14,069 nt of DNA from contig JAENWY010000030.1 of the NCBI GenBank assembly GCA_016649775.1, positions 1 to 14,069 of the forward strand, in the 5' to 3' direction. How positions within the stretch are numbered: position 1 is the first letter of the stretch; the number at the start of each line of letters is the position of its first letter. A program made the translations under genes and the position numbers. The notes under the pieces were generated by a model. That model was not told where the DNA came from and did not search any database. It worked only from the letters and a program-made list of their open reading frames with translations. Below are positions 1 to 7,349 of this stretch, piece after piece. The stretch comes from Spirochaetaceae bacterium (GTDB lineage: Bacteria; Spirochaetota; Spirochaetia; Sphaerochaetales; Sphaerochaetaceae).

Positions 1-330
1 CTTAAAACACAGTTTTTATGAATTTATAGTCAATATTGTAAAGAAAGGTATTATATAATCATAAATTATAAGAGAAATTCGTTAAATATAATTGAATGTT
101 TAAATTTTGCCTTTTATGCCATAATATTTATTGTATTGGGTTGAAGTCTAATAATTAATTATTCTTATACAAACTTTTACAGATATAAAACAGTCTAAAT
201 TTTAGTATAAATCTATGTTAAACATTTTATTATTTAATAATTGTAATTTTCATACTTATATTTCAATTAAAACATTGAAACATTGACAAACTTATATTAT
301 TATAAATTTATTAATAAATAGGAGCTACTT
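1..330. other. AT-rich intergenic leader, no gene seen
   Basis: I see no open frame with coding character on either strand in these 330 bases. The stretch is very AT-rich and holds scattered -10-like hexamers, for example TATAAT at 54-59 without a good -35. The only convincing signals are at its right end: the promoter and ribosome binding site of the first gene. Nothing here shows whether a gene just off the left edge ends or starts in this spacer. Confidence 0.5.
275..311 (+). promoter_or_regulatory. Predicted sigma-70-type promoter for the two-gene operon at 331-2289
   Basis: TTGAAA at 275-280 is followed after 17 bp by TATTAT at 298-303, a good housekeeping-type match. A second, perfect -35 hexamer TTGACA lies at 283-288, but its best -10 partner is weaker (TTTATT around 307-312, 18 bp). 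The two -35 hexamers sit in a short tandem repeat of ACATTGA. A ribosome binding site AGGAG at 320-324 precedes the ATG at 331. Assignment is by pattern only. Confidence 0.5.
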
Positions 331-909
331 ATGACAACATCACAACTCTATCAAACCATAGAACAGGAAATGTATGAAAAGCACAAGGAAAAACCAAGAG
401 TATCGTATGATATTTTCTTTTCAAATTGGTTTGTAGAAAATTGTATAGACAATATTTCAGATTATCCTCTAGAAAAATTAAGATTTGTTTGTCCATTAAA
501 ATTTTTTACTACACTATTACACTGTGAAAGTGAAAAACATATTATCCTTTTAGCTACATATTTTTTACCTGCTAATTATACTATTCCTGATCAAGTTGTA
601 AAAGATTTTGTTAATTATCCTAAAGAAATATTTCACCCCAAACATCCAAAAATGAGTCAAAATGCCTTATTTGAAAAAGCTTTAACTGATAAAGACTATC
701 ATATTTCTATGACTATGGTGACTACTAGTACCCAACCTTTAGATGGAAGGTCATGGAATATGTTAAACTCTTTCAATAAAGATCTTAACACAACTTATGA
801 TTGTAGAATAACAGCAAGATATCTAGATTTAGAAAATATTAAAACTTTCTATCAATATGCAGAAGATGGTGATGCTTACTCAAATATGCTAGAAACAGAA
901 TTAATTTAA
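331..909 (+). CDS. Unrecognised 192-aa soluble protein, first gene of an operon with aldehyde dehydrogenase
   Basis: I do not recognise this family. The protein has no signal peptide, no obvious membrane segment and no familiar catalytic or nucleotide-binding motif. It is rich in aromatic residues (F, Y, W, H) and has mixed helix/strand character, with a hydrophobic core stretch near residues 69-80 (HIILLATYFLPA). The start at 331 is supported by AGGAG six bases upstream and a promoter further up. Codon use (A/T-ending) matches the neighbours, so it looks like a resident gene. The stop codon is separated by only nine bases from the ATG of the aldehyde dehydrogenase, whose ribosome binding site overlaps this stop. 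The two are therefore almost certainly co-transcribed. A role connected with the dehydrogenase or its substrate is possible, but that is inference from position alone. Confidence 0.8.
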   Translation: MTTSQLYQTIEQEMYEKHKEKPRVSYDIFFSNWFVENCIDNISDYPLEKLRFVCPLKFFTTLLHCESEKHIILLATYFLPANYTIPDQVVKDFVNYPKEIFHPKHPKMSQNALFEKALTDKDYHISMTMVTTSTQPLDGRSWNMLNSFNKDLNTTYDCRITARYLDLENIKTFYQYAEDGDAYSNMLETELI

Positions 910-918
910 GGAAAAATA

Positions 919-2289
919 ATGAGTGATATTTCAGACACAATTCAGAAAATGAGAAATTACTTCAACGCAGGAACAACAATAAGTTATTCATCAAGAATTG
1001 CAAATCTTGATAAATTAAAAAAAGCAATTAATAAATATGAAGACAACTTAATTATTGCACTCCATGAAGACTTAGGAAAAAGCCCTGAAGAATCTTACAT
1101 TTCTGAAATATCAATTATAAAAGGTGAAATCAAAAGTGTTGAAAAACATCTTTATAAATTTATGAAGAAAAGAAGAGTTTCAACACCGCTTATTCACTTT
1201 CCTGCTGAAAGTTATCGCATAAACAACCCTTTAGGACTGGTTCTTATTATGAGTCCCTGGAATTATCCAGTACAACTTACACTTTCTCCGCTTATTGCAG
1301 CAATTGCTGCAGGAAATTGTGTTGTTTTAAAACCATCTAGATACAGTTCTTCTTCATCTTCAGTAATCAAAACAATGATTGAAGAATTTTTTGATGAAAA
1401 TTTTATTACAACTTTTGAAGGTGGTTCTGAAATGAACCAAGCACTTCTTGATGAGAAATTTGATTTAATATTCTTTACAGGAAGTCCTATGGTCGGGCAC
1501 ATTGTAATGGAAAAAGCTTCAAAAAATCTAACACCTATTGTTTTAGAACTAGGAGGGAAAAGTCCTGTTTATATTGACAGTAGTGCAGATATAGAATTAA
1601 CAGCTCAAAGAATTGCATGGGCAAAATATCTCAATGCAGGACAAACCTGTGTAGCACCTGATTATGTATTAGTTCATAAAGATGTCTACATGCCTTTTGT
1701 TACAGCTCTAAAAAATGAAATTATAAATATGTATGGTATAAATGCAGTAGCAAATGAAGAATTTCCAAAAATAATCAATGAAAAGCATTTTAATAGATTA
1801 TTAAAACTCCTTCAGATGGGAACTTTAGTTCATGGTGGAGAAATTGATAAAAATAAGCTTAAAATTGCTCCTTCTGTATTAATTTCAGTTAATGAAAATA
1901 GCCCATTAATGCAAGAAGAAATATTTGGTCCCATACTTCCTGTTATGCAAGTAGAGTCTTTTGAGGATGCAATGGAATTTATAAACCATAGAGCACACCC
2001 CCTTGCCCTATATATTTTTACTAAAAATCAAAAGCAGATTGGTTATTACGAAAATAATTTAGCATTTGGTGGTGGTTGCATAAATGATTGTATAATTCAT
2101 CTTTCTAACCCCAACTTACCTTTTGGTGGCATTGGAGATAGTGGTATGGGTTCTTATCATGGGAAAACAGGACTTGAAACCTTTTCTCATTCTAAATCTA
2201 TTATGAAAAGACATTTCTTTTTTGATATAAAACTCAGAAACCCGCCACTGAAGGGGAAATTAAAGCAATTAAAATTTTTACTAAAATAA
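919..2289 (+). CDS. Class 3 (ALDH3-type) NAD(P)-dependent aldehyde dehydrogenase
   Basis: Oxidises aldehydes to carboxylates with NAD(P)+. The class 3 branch typically takes medium- or long-chain and aromatic aldehydes. At 456 aa the length fits the short ALDH3 branch rather than the roughly 500-aa ALDH1/2 branch. Visible motifs in order: SPWNYP at 112-117 with the catalytic Asn at 115, VLKPS at 136-140 (cofactor-binding Lys138), FTGSP at 186-190 (Rossmann turn), LELGGK at 209-214 with general base Glu210, and GQTC at 241-244 with nucleophile Cys244. EEIFGP follows at 333-338, and the C-terminal LPFGGIGDSGMG at 400-411 with the following HGKTGLETFSH is characteristic of class 3. All key residues are present, so it should be active. 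There is no clear C-terminal membrane anchor; the tail is basic (LKGKLKQLKFLLK) and could associate with membrane. It starts nine bases after the upstream gene, with TAAGGA as ribosome binding site, and is followed by a terminator. The in vivo substrate cannot be read from sequence. Confidence 0.93.
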   Translation: MSDISDTIQKMRNYFNAGTTISYSSRIANLDKLKKAINKYEDNLIIALHEDLGKSPEESYISEISIIKGEIKSVEKHLYKFMKKRRVSTPLIHFPAESYRINNPLGLVLIMSPWNYPVQLTLSPLIAAIAAGNCVVLKPSRYSSSSSSVIKTMIEEFFDENFITTFEGGSEMNQALLDEKFDLIFFTGSPMVGHIVMEKASKNLTPIVLELGGKSPVYIDSSADIELTAQRIAWAKYLNAGQTCVAPDYVLVHKDVYMPFVTALKNEIINMYGINAVANEEFPKIINEKHFNRLLKLLQMGTLVHGGEIDKNKLKIAPSVLISVNENSPLMQEEIFGPILPVMQVESFEDAMEFINHRAHPLALYIFTKNQKQIGYYENNLAFGGGCINDCIIHLSNPNLPFGGIGDSGMGSYHGKTGLETFSHSKSIMKRHFFFDIKLRNPPLKGKLKQLKFLLK

Positions 2290-2298
2290 AAATTATAG

Positions 2299-2328
2299 AG
2301 AAGAAACAGAATATTGTTTCTTCTTTTC
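2299..2328 (+). terminator. Intrinsic terminator after the aldehyde dehydrogenase
   Basis: A perfect 10-bp stem, AGAAGAAACA (2299-2308) with TGTTTCTTCT (2315-2324), has a 6-base loop and is followed by a short T run that continues into TTTTCAATTTTAT. It starts ten bases after the stop codon. The stem is AT-rich, as usual in this genome. Confidence 0.75.
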
Positions 2329-2509
2329 AATTTTATATGATGATTTAGTTGACGTGAAAAGCATTTATTTCTATCTTATATTTAATCTGTTGCTACATAT
2401 AGTAATTTAATTATATTATAAATTATAACTTATTTATCTTAAACAAATTAACAATTTTTATAATTTATAAAAAACTTATAAAATGGATTTATTAACAAAA
2501 TGTTTTACA

Positions 2510-2538
2510 TTGCAATATTTTAATAAAACTGTTAATAT
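2510..2538 (+). promoter_or_regulatory. Predicted promoter for the EF-G / XRE regulator unit
   Basis: TTGCAA at 2510-2515 and TAATAT at 2533-2538 are spaced by 17 bp. This would place the transcript start about 24 bases before the ATG at 2569, leaving room for the AAGGA ribosome binding site at 2558-2562. A second possible promoter lies further up: TTGACG at 2349-2354, 17 bp, TATCTT at 2372-2377. It would give a leader of about 185 nt. The rest of the 2329-2568 spacer is featureless AT-rich sequence. Confidence 0.5.
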
Positions 2539-2568
2539 CATTGAGATAATATACTACAAGGAAACATT

Positions 2569-4602
2569 ATGAACGTTAAAACTATACGTAATATAGGGAT
2601 TATGGCCCACATAGATGCTGGTAAAACTACCACAACAGAAAGAATACTTTACTATACTGGAGAAAATCACAGAATTGGTGAAGTTGATAATGGTAATGCA
2701 ACTATGGACTGGATGGAACAAGAACAAGATCGTGGTATTACCATCGCTAGTGCAGCAATTACTTGTTATTGGCATGATTATCAAGTCAATATTATTGATA
2801 CACCTGGACACGTAGATTTTACGGCTGAAGTAGAACGTTCATTAAGAGTTTTAGATGGTGCAATTGGCGTTTTTTGTGCAGTAGGAGGTGTTGAACCTCA
2901 AACAGAAACTGTATGGAGACAGGCAGATACTTATAAGGTACCTAGAATTGGGTTCATTAATAAAATGGATCGTCTTGGTGCAGACTTTTTTGATGCAATA
3001 AAAGAAATTGAGAAACAATTAAAAGCAAATCCCGTACCTCTATATTTGCCAATTGGTGCTGAAAATGATTTCAGTGGTATAATTGATTTATTAAAAATGA
3101 AACAATTAACATTTGATCCGGAGACACAGGGTGAAATAATTATTGAATCAGATATTCCAGAAGATATGATTGGACTTGCTGAAGAGTGGAGAGAAAATTT
3201 AATTGACAAAGCATCAGTATATGATGAAGAAATTATGGACTTATTCTTTAATGAAGAAGAAATTCCCACAGATAAAATCAAAAAAGCTCTAAGATTAGGT
3301 ACTCTAAAAAGAGAAGTATTACCAATATTTGTAGGGTCTTCTCTTAGAAACATCGGAGTACAAACTTTACTTGATGGGGTCATTGATTTCCTACCATCAC
3401 CTGACGAAATTACAACAGTAATGGGAACAGACCTTAAGAAAAATAAAGAAATTCAAATTTTACATAAAGAGAATGCTAATCCACTTGCTTTAATATTTAA
3501 AATTCAAGTAGATAAAGAAGCTGGCCCCTTATGTTATATAAGAGTCTATCAAGGTTCAATAAAAAAAGGGTCTAATATCTACAATGTAACAAAGAAAAAA
3601 AGAGAAAGAATTGGTAGAATTCTTCGTATGCATGCAGATAGAACCCAAGATTTAAATGAACTAAATGCGGGAGATATTGGTGTTATTGTAGGCTTCAAAA
3701 ATATTCAAACCGGAGATACTTTATCAAGTGAAGGCGAAAAAATATTACTAGAAGAAATGCACTTCCCAACTCCTGTTATTACTATCGCAATTGAAGCGAA
3801 TACTCAAAGTGATAGTGCAAAACTAAAAAAAGGTCTTGAACAATTAGCTATGGAAGATCCAACTTTCACTTACAAAGATGATAGTGAAACTGGACAACTT
3901 GTTATTAGTGGAATGGGTGAATTACATCTTGATGTACTTGTAACTAGATTAACTAAAGAAATGGGCATAGCAGCTCATGTTGGTAATCCACAAGTTACAT
4001 ACAGAGAATCAATTACTTCAACAAATAGTGGACATGAAAAATTTTCAAAATTCCTTGCTAATAAAGAAAATGGAGCAGGAATTAGTTTATCAGTTAAACC
4101 ACTTTCACAAGGATCTGGAAACATATTTAAAATGAATGCAAAAACAAGAGGAATTCCTGAAAATATAATTAGTGCAATTGAAAATGGTGTAAAAAATAGT
4201 TTCAATTCTGGAATTAAATTTGGTTATGAAATATGTGATATGGAAGTATCAGTTGATGCAATTGAATATAATGAATTAACTGCAAGTGAATTTGCTTTTG
4301 AAGCTTGTTCTGCAATGTGTTTTGATAAAGTTTGCCAGGGAGCAAATCCTGTATTAATGGAACCAATAATGAAAGTTATTATTGTAGTTCCATCTCAATA
4401 TGATGGAGAGGTAATTGGTGGAATAACAAGTCGTGGAGGACTTGTAAATATTATTGAGTCCAGAACAAGTGGAGATCATATTATTTGTGAATCACCACTT
4501 TCAAAAATGTTTGGTTATTCAACAGCCCTTAGATCATCTACTCAAGGCAGAGGAACATTCTCAATGGAATTTGATCACTTTGCTCCAAAAAGTAATAGAT
4601 AA
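2569..4602 (+). CDS. Elongation factor G paralogue, probably the ribosome-recycling (EF-G2/spdEFG2-like) type
   Basis: A ribosome-dependent translational GTPase of 677 aa. The G domain is canonical: P-loop AHIDAGKT at 13-20, RGIT switch I at 55-58 inside EQEQDRGIT, DTPGH at 77-81 with catalytic His81, and NKMD at 131-134. Domain II, domain III (GMGELHLD) and domains IV and V follow in the normal order, and the C-terminus reads MFGYSTALRSSTQGRGTF as in EF-G. The departure is in domain IV. The tip loop that in translocating EF-Gs reads roughly H-x-V-D-S/N is here EYNELTASE (566-574), with neither the His nor the Asp. Loss of this loop is what I recall for mitochondrial EF-G2 and its spirochaete relatives, which split ribosomes together with RRF rather than translocate. 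A recycling role is therefore inferred, but a translocating EF-G with a variant loop is not excluded. It is followed after 16 bases by a small XRE regulator in the same transcript. Confidence 0.85.
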   Translation: MNVKTIRNIGIMAHIDAGKTTTTERILYYTGENHRIGEVDNGNATMDWMEQEQDRGITIASAAITCYWHDYQVNIIDTPGHVDFTAEVERSLRVLDGAIGVFCAVGGVEPQTETVWRQADTYKVPRIGFINKMDRLGADFFDAIKEIEKQLKANPVPLYLPIGAENDFSGIIDLLKMKQLTFDPETQGEIIIESDIPEDMIGLAEEWRENLIDKASVYDEEIMDLFFNEEEIPTDKIKKALRLGTLKREVLPIFVGSSLRNIGVQTLLDGVIDFLPSPDEITTVMGTDLKKNKEIQILHKENANPLALIFKIQVDKEAGPLCYIRVYQGSIKKGSNIYNVTKKKRERIGRILRMHADRTQDLNELNAGDIGVIVGFKNIQTGDTLSSEGEKILLEEMHFPTPVITIAIEANTQSDSAKLKKGLEQLAMEDPTFTYKDDSETGQLVISGMGELHLDVLVTRLTKEMGIAAHVGNPQVTYRESITSTNSGHEKFSKFLANKENGAGISLSVKPLSQGSGNIFKMNAKTRGIPENIISAIENGVKNSFNSGIKFGYEICDMEVSVDAIEYNELTASEFAFEACSAMCFDKVCQGANPVLMEPIMKVIIVVPSQYDGEVIGGITSRGGLVNIIESRTSGDHIICESPLSKMFGYSTALRSSTQGRGTFSMEFDHFAPKSNR

Positions 4603-4618
4603 AAATAAGAAGGTATTT

Positions 4619-4942
4619 ATGAGTAAAAAGGTTAATTTACTAAGTATTTTTGCTGGAAATATGAGAGTTCGACGAAAAAAAGCTGGATTAACACAAAAAG
4701 ATTTAGCAATAAAGTGTGGAATATCTTCTTCCTTTATTACTGATATTGAACTCGGCAAAAAAGCGCCATCTTTTAGTAATATTAACAAGATTGCTGTTGC
4801 TTTAGCTGCTCCACCATGGTCGTTTTTTATTGAAAATGTAAATGAAATTTCCTTAAAAGCAACTAAAGATGATGTACTTGCTGCAACTCTAAAAGATTCT
4901 ATAAATAAACAAATTGATGAAATATTAAATATTGGTAAGTAA
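4619..4942 (+). CDS. Small XRE-family helix-turn-helix DNA-binding regulator (107 aa)
   Basis: Single-domain Cro/CI-type repressor-like protein. The helix-turn-helix occupies about residues 14-70: NMRVRRKKAGLTQKDLA forms the first helices, GISSSFITDIELGKKAPS the turn and recognition helix, and INKIAVALAAPPWSFF the closing helices. A short acidic/lysine-rich tail (about 80-107) may help dimerisation. I chose the ATG at 4619 because AAGG lies seven bases upstream and the HTH alignment begins just after it. The open frame runs upstream inside the EF-G gene to 4454, but those extra 55 codons are frame overlap, not HTH sequence. It lies 16 bases after the EF-G stop with no terminator between, so it is expressed from the EF-G promoter, and it is followed by a strong terminator. 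Whether it controls this operon, the neighbouring EF-G-like gene or something distant is unknown. Similar one-domain regulators with this W-x-F ending are, from memory, common in treponemes. Confidence 0.88.
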   Translation: MSKKVNLLSIFAGNMRVRRKKAGLTQKDLAIKCGISSSFITDIELGKKAPSFSNINKIAVALAAPPWSFFIENVNEISLKATKDDVLAATLKDSINKQIDEILNIGK

Positions 4943-4962
4943 ACTAGAAATATAATAAATAG

Positions 4963-4992
4963 ACGGGTTCAAATTATTGAACTCGTTTTTTT
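4963..4992 (+). terminator. Intrinsic terminator of the EF-G / XRE unit
   Basis: ACGGGTTCAA (4963-4972) pairs with TTGAACTCGT (4977-4986), with one G-T pair and a 4-base loop, followed by a run of T from 4986 to 4992. This is the most GC-rich terminator stem in the window and starts about 20 bases after the stop codon. Confidence 0.88.
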
Positions 4993-5100
4993 ATCTCTAT
5001 TTTCTTTATATATATATAATTAGTATTAAATAATGAATAATATCATTCAAATTAAATATTGAAAAGTAAATGACCCTACAGAATGTTAAGAAAAAATAAT

Positions 5101-5130
5101 TTGACAGATTAGCATTAGAGGGCGTAAAGT
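5101..5130 (+). promoter_or_regulatory. Predicted promoter of the EF-G-like gene
   Basis: A perfect -35 hexamer TTGACA at 5101-5106 is followed after 18 bp by TAAAGT at 5125-5130. The transcript would have a leader of about 35 nt containing a small hairpin GTTC-TTAAT-GAAC (about 5150-5161), immediately followed by AAAGGAGG at 5162-5169, a near-perfect ribosome binding site four bases before the ATG. This is the strongest initiation region in the window, consistent with high expression. Confidence 0.6.
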
Positions 5131-5173
5131 GAAGATATACGCGTGTTGTTCTTAATGAACGAAAGGAGGAATT

Positions 5174-7252
5174 ATGAGCGTTACAAGTACTGATCTTAGA
5201 AACATTGCCATCGTTGGGCACAATGGGACCGGAAAAACCTCATTAATGGAGCAGTTGCTTTATTATGCGGGTGTCATTTCGAAGCCAGAAACTATCGAAA
5301 GCGGTAAAACAATTAGTGACTTTACAGAAGAAGAAATTAAGCGATTGATTTCTGTTCATACCAGTTTAGCACATCTCAAGTGGGATGATAAACATTTAAA
5401 CTTCCTCGATACTCCCGGTTATGCAGGATTCATTGGCGAGGCTATTTGCGGTTTCAGAGCAACCGAAGCTTCTATTATGATGGTCGATGCAAAAGATGGG
5501 GCACAGATTGAAACCATAAAACTATGGCGTCGTCTAGACAACCGAAATAAACCTCGCGCAGTATTTATTAACAAAATGGATTGTGAGAGAGCTAATTACA
5601 CAAGAGTTATCAATGATTTAAGAGAACATTTTGATGCAACTTTTGTTCCAACATTTATTCCAATGGGACAAGATAAAGAATTTAAAGGAATAATCAATTT
5701 AATTGAAAATAAAGCATATTTCGCTAATGACGGAATAGAAAAAGAGACCATTGGAGAAATACCTGAAGAATATAAAGAAATTGAAGCAAAATACAGAGAG
5801 CAATTAATAGAATACGCTGCAGAAGGTGATGATGAATTAATAGAAAAGTATTTTTCTGAAGGAACCTTAGATGCTCATGATATTAGAGTTGGTTTAAAAA
5901 AAGGTTTATTTAATAATAGAGTTGTTCCAGTATTTTGTGGCTCAACTTTAAAGGGATCTGGAATAACATCTTTACTTAACTTTATTGCACATAACTTTCC
6001 TAAGCCTCTTGGTCAAGTTGAGTGGATTACCAATAAAAAGGGAGAACAAGAAGATTTAATTATCAGTGATAAAGGAGATGCCACAGCATATGTATTCAAA
6101 ACTACAATTGATCAATACAGTGGCAAATTAAGTTATATTAAAGTTGCAACTGGATGTATTGTTGCAGGTGAAACAGAATTAACAAATCCTAAAATCAATA
6201 AAAAAGAGAGGGTGTCTAAACTTTATAGAGCTGTTGGTAAAAAACTCATAGAAACTCCATTCTTATCTGCTGGTGATATCGGAATTATTGCAAAAAGTAG
6301 TATTTGTGAAACTAACTGTACTCTTCTCGAAAACCCAAATAAAAATAATTTTACTTTTAAACCTTTATCAATACCTGAACCTATTTATGCATTAGCCATA
6401 AATACAGAAGATAAAAAGTCTGAAGATAAACTTAATGATTATCTTCACAAAGTTGCAGAAGAAGATTTAACTTTTAAAACTGGATTTAATAAAGAAACAA
6501 AAGAATCTATTGTAAAAGGAATGGGAGATGTCCATCTTCAATTAATACTTGATACTGTATGTGAAAAACAAAAAATTATAATTCACACAAAACTTCCTAA
6601 AGTTGCATACCGTGAAACCATTACTAAGAAAAGTGGCATTGTTGAATATGCACACAAAAAGCAAAGTGGTGGCCATGGACAATATGGTAAAGTATTAATA
6701 GAAGCTTATCCTATTGAAAGAGGGAAAAAATACGAATTTATTAACTCTATTAAAGGTGGCTCTGTATCTAAAGGATATATTCCCGGCATTGAAAAAGGAT
6801 TAATAGAGAGAATGAGTGAAGGATATCTTGCTAAATATCCTCTTGTAGATATTGGTATCAATCTAATAGATGGTAAAGAACATCCTGTTGATTCTTCTGA
6901 AATGGCATTTAAGCTTGCAGCAAAAGGAGCTTTAGAAGCTGCACTAGAAAAAGCAAACGTTACATTATTAGAACCTTACATGGAAGTTCATGTTTTTGTT
7001 GACAATAAATACCTTGGTGATATTTTATCTGATTTAAGTAGCAAAAGAGGAAGAGTAAGTGGACAACAGGAATTTGGTAGATTGCAAGAAGTTATTGCAA
7101 CTGTTCCTCAATCTGAAATGTTAAACTATGCTATTGATTTAAAAAGTATGACTAGTGGAACTGGTAGTTTCGAATTAGAATTTTCACACTATGAACCACT
7201 TAGTGGACGCGCTTCAGATTTAGTAATAGCTGATTCAAAAAATATAGAATAA
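5174..7252 (+). CDS. Elongation factor G-like GTPase (FusA2 / EF-G type II)
   Basis: A 692-aa translational GTPase paralogue with the full five-domain EF-G architecture. P-loop GHNGTGKTS is at 15-23, DTPGY at 79-83 and NKMD at 133-136. Two G-domain motifs depart from true EF-G: the RGIT of switch I is replaced by RLIS (57-60), and the catalytic His of DTPGH is Tyr83. Both are typical of the EF-G-like FusA2 group, where GTP hydrolysis on the ribosome is reduced or differently triggered and the role is poorly defined. Domain IV keeps the tip loop HPVDSSE starting at His570, so it could still enter the decoding centre. It also has GMGDVHL in domain III, HKKQSGGHGQYGKV in domain IV, and a short acidic C-terminal extension. 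It has its own promoter and terminator. The first ~410 bp of the gene are much richer in CpG and in C/G-ending codons than the rest; see findings. It is not the canonical translocase. Confidence 0.88.
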   Translation: MSVTSTDLRNIAIVGHNGTGKTSLMEQLLYYAGVISKPETIESGKTISDFTEEEIKRLISVHTSLAHLKWDDKHLNFLDTPGYAGFIGEAICGFRATEASIMMVDAKDGAQIETIKLWRRLDNRNKPRAVFINKMDCERANYTRVINDLREHFDATFVPTFIPMGQDKEFKGIINLIENKAYFANDGIEKETIGEIPEEYKEIEAKYREQLIEYAAEGDDELIEKYFSEGTLDAHDIRVGLKKGLFNNRVVPVFCGSTLKGSGITSLLNFIAHNFPKPLGQVEWITNKKGEQEDLIISDKGDATAYVFKTTIDQYSGKLSYIKVATGCIVAGETELTNPKINKKERVSKLYRAVGKKLIETPFLSAGDIGIIAKSSICETNCTLLENPNKNNFTFKPLSIPEPIYALAINTEDKKSEDKLNDYLHKVAEEDLTFKTGFNKETKESIVKGMGDVHLQLILDTVCEKQKIIIHTKLPKVAYRETITKKSGIVEYAHKKQSGGHGQYGKVLIEAYPIERGKKYEFINSIKGGSVSKGYIPGIEKGLIERMSEGYLAKYPLVDIGINLIDGKEHPVDSSEMAFKLAAKGALEAALEKANVTLLEPYMEVHVFVDNKYLGDILSDLSSKRGRVSGQQEFGRLQEVIATVPQSEMLNYAIDLKSMTSGTGSFELEFSHYEPLSGRASDLVIADSKNIE

Positions 7253-7295
7253 ATAAGTCTGAAAAATATATTACTTATTAAATAATTAGACAAAT

Positions 7296-7332
7296 AGAGG
7301 ATTTCAATTATAAAGAAATCCTCTTTTTTTTT
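7296..7332 (+). terminator. Intrinsic terminator of the EF-G-like gene, possibly shared with trmB
   Basis: A perfect 10-bp stem AGAGGATTTC (7296-7305) with GAAATCCTCT (7315-7324) and a 9-base loop is followed by nine T residues (7324-7332). On the opposite strand the same hairpin lies 18-54 bases past the trmB stop and is followed by TATTTGTCT, a weaker U-rich tail. It may therefore stop the convergent mfd-trmB transcript as well. Confidence 0.9.
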
Positions 7333-7349
7333 AACAAATAAATGTATTA

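Noticed and set aside
2554..2811. Minus-strand and alternate-frame open frames over the EF-G genes, mfd and the dehydrogenase (for example 2554-2811, 2931-3383, 9453-9713)
   Set aside because: They are antisense or frame shadows of strongly supported genes, with no ribosome binding site or recognisable domain.
4454..4618. Upstream extension of the XRE regulator's open frame inside the EF-G gene
   Set aside because: It overlaps coding EF-G sequence in another frame, shows no domain character, and a good ribosome binding site supports the ATG at 4619.
4963..4986. GGTTCAAAT-like string resembling a tRNA T-arm
   Set aside because: It is one arm of a terminator hairpin followed by seven T. No acceptor, D or anticodon arm can be built around it.
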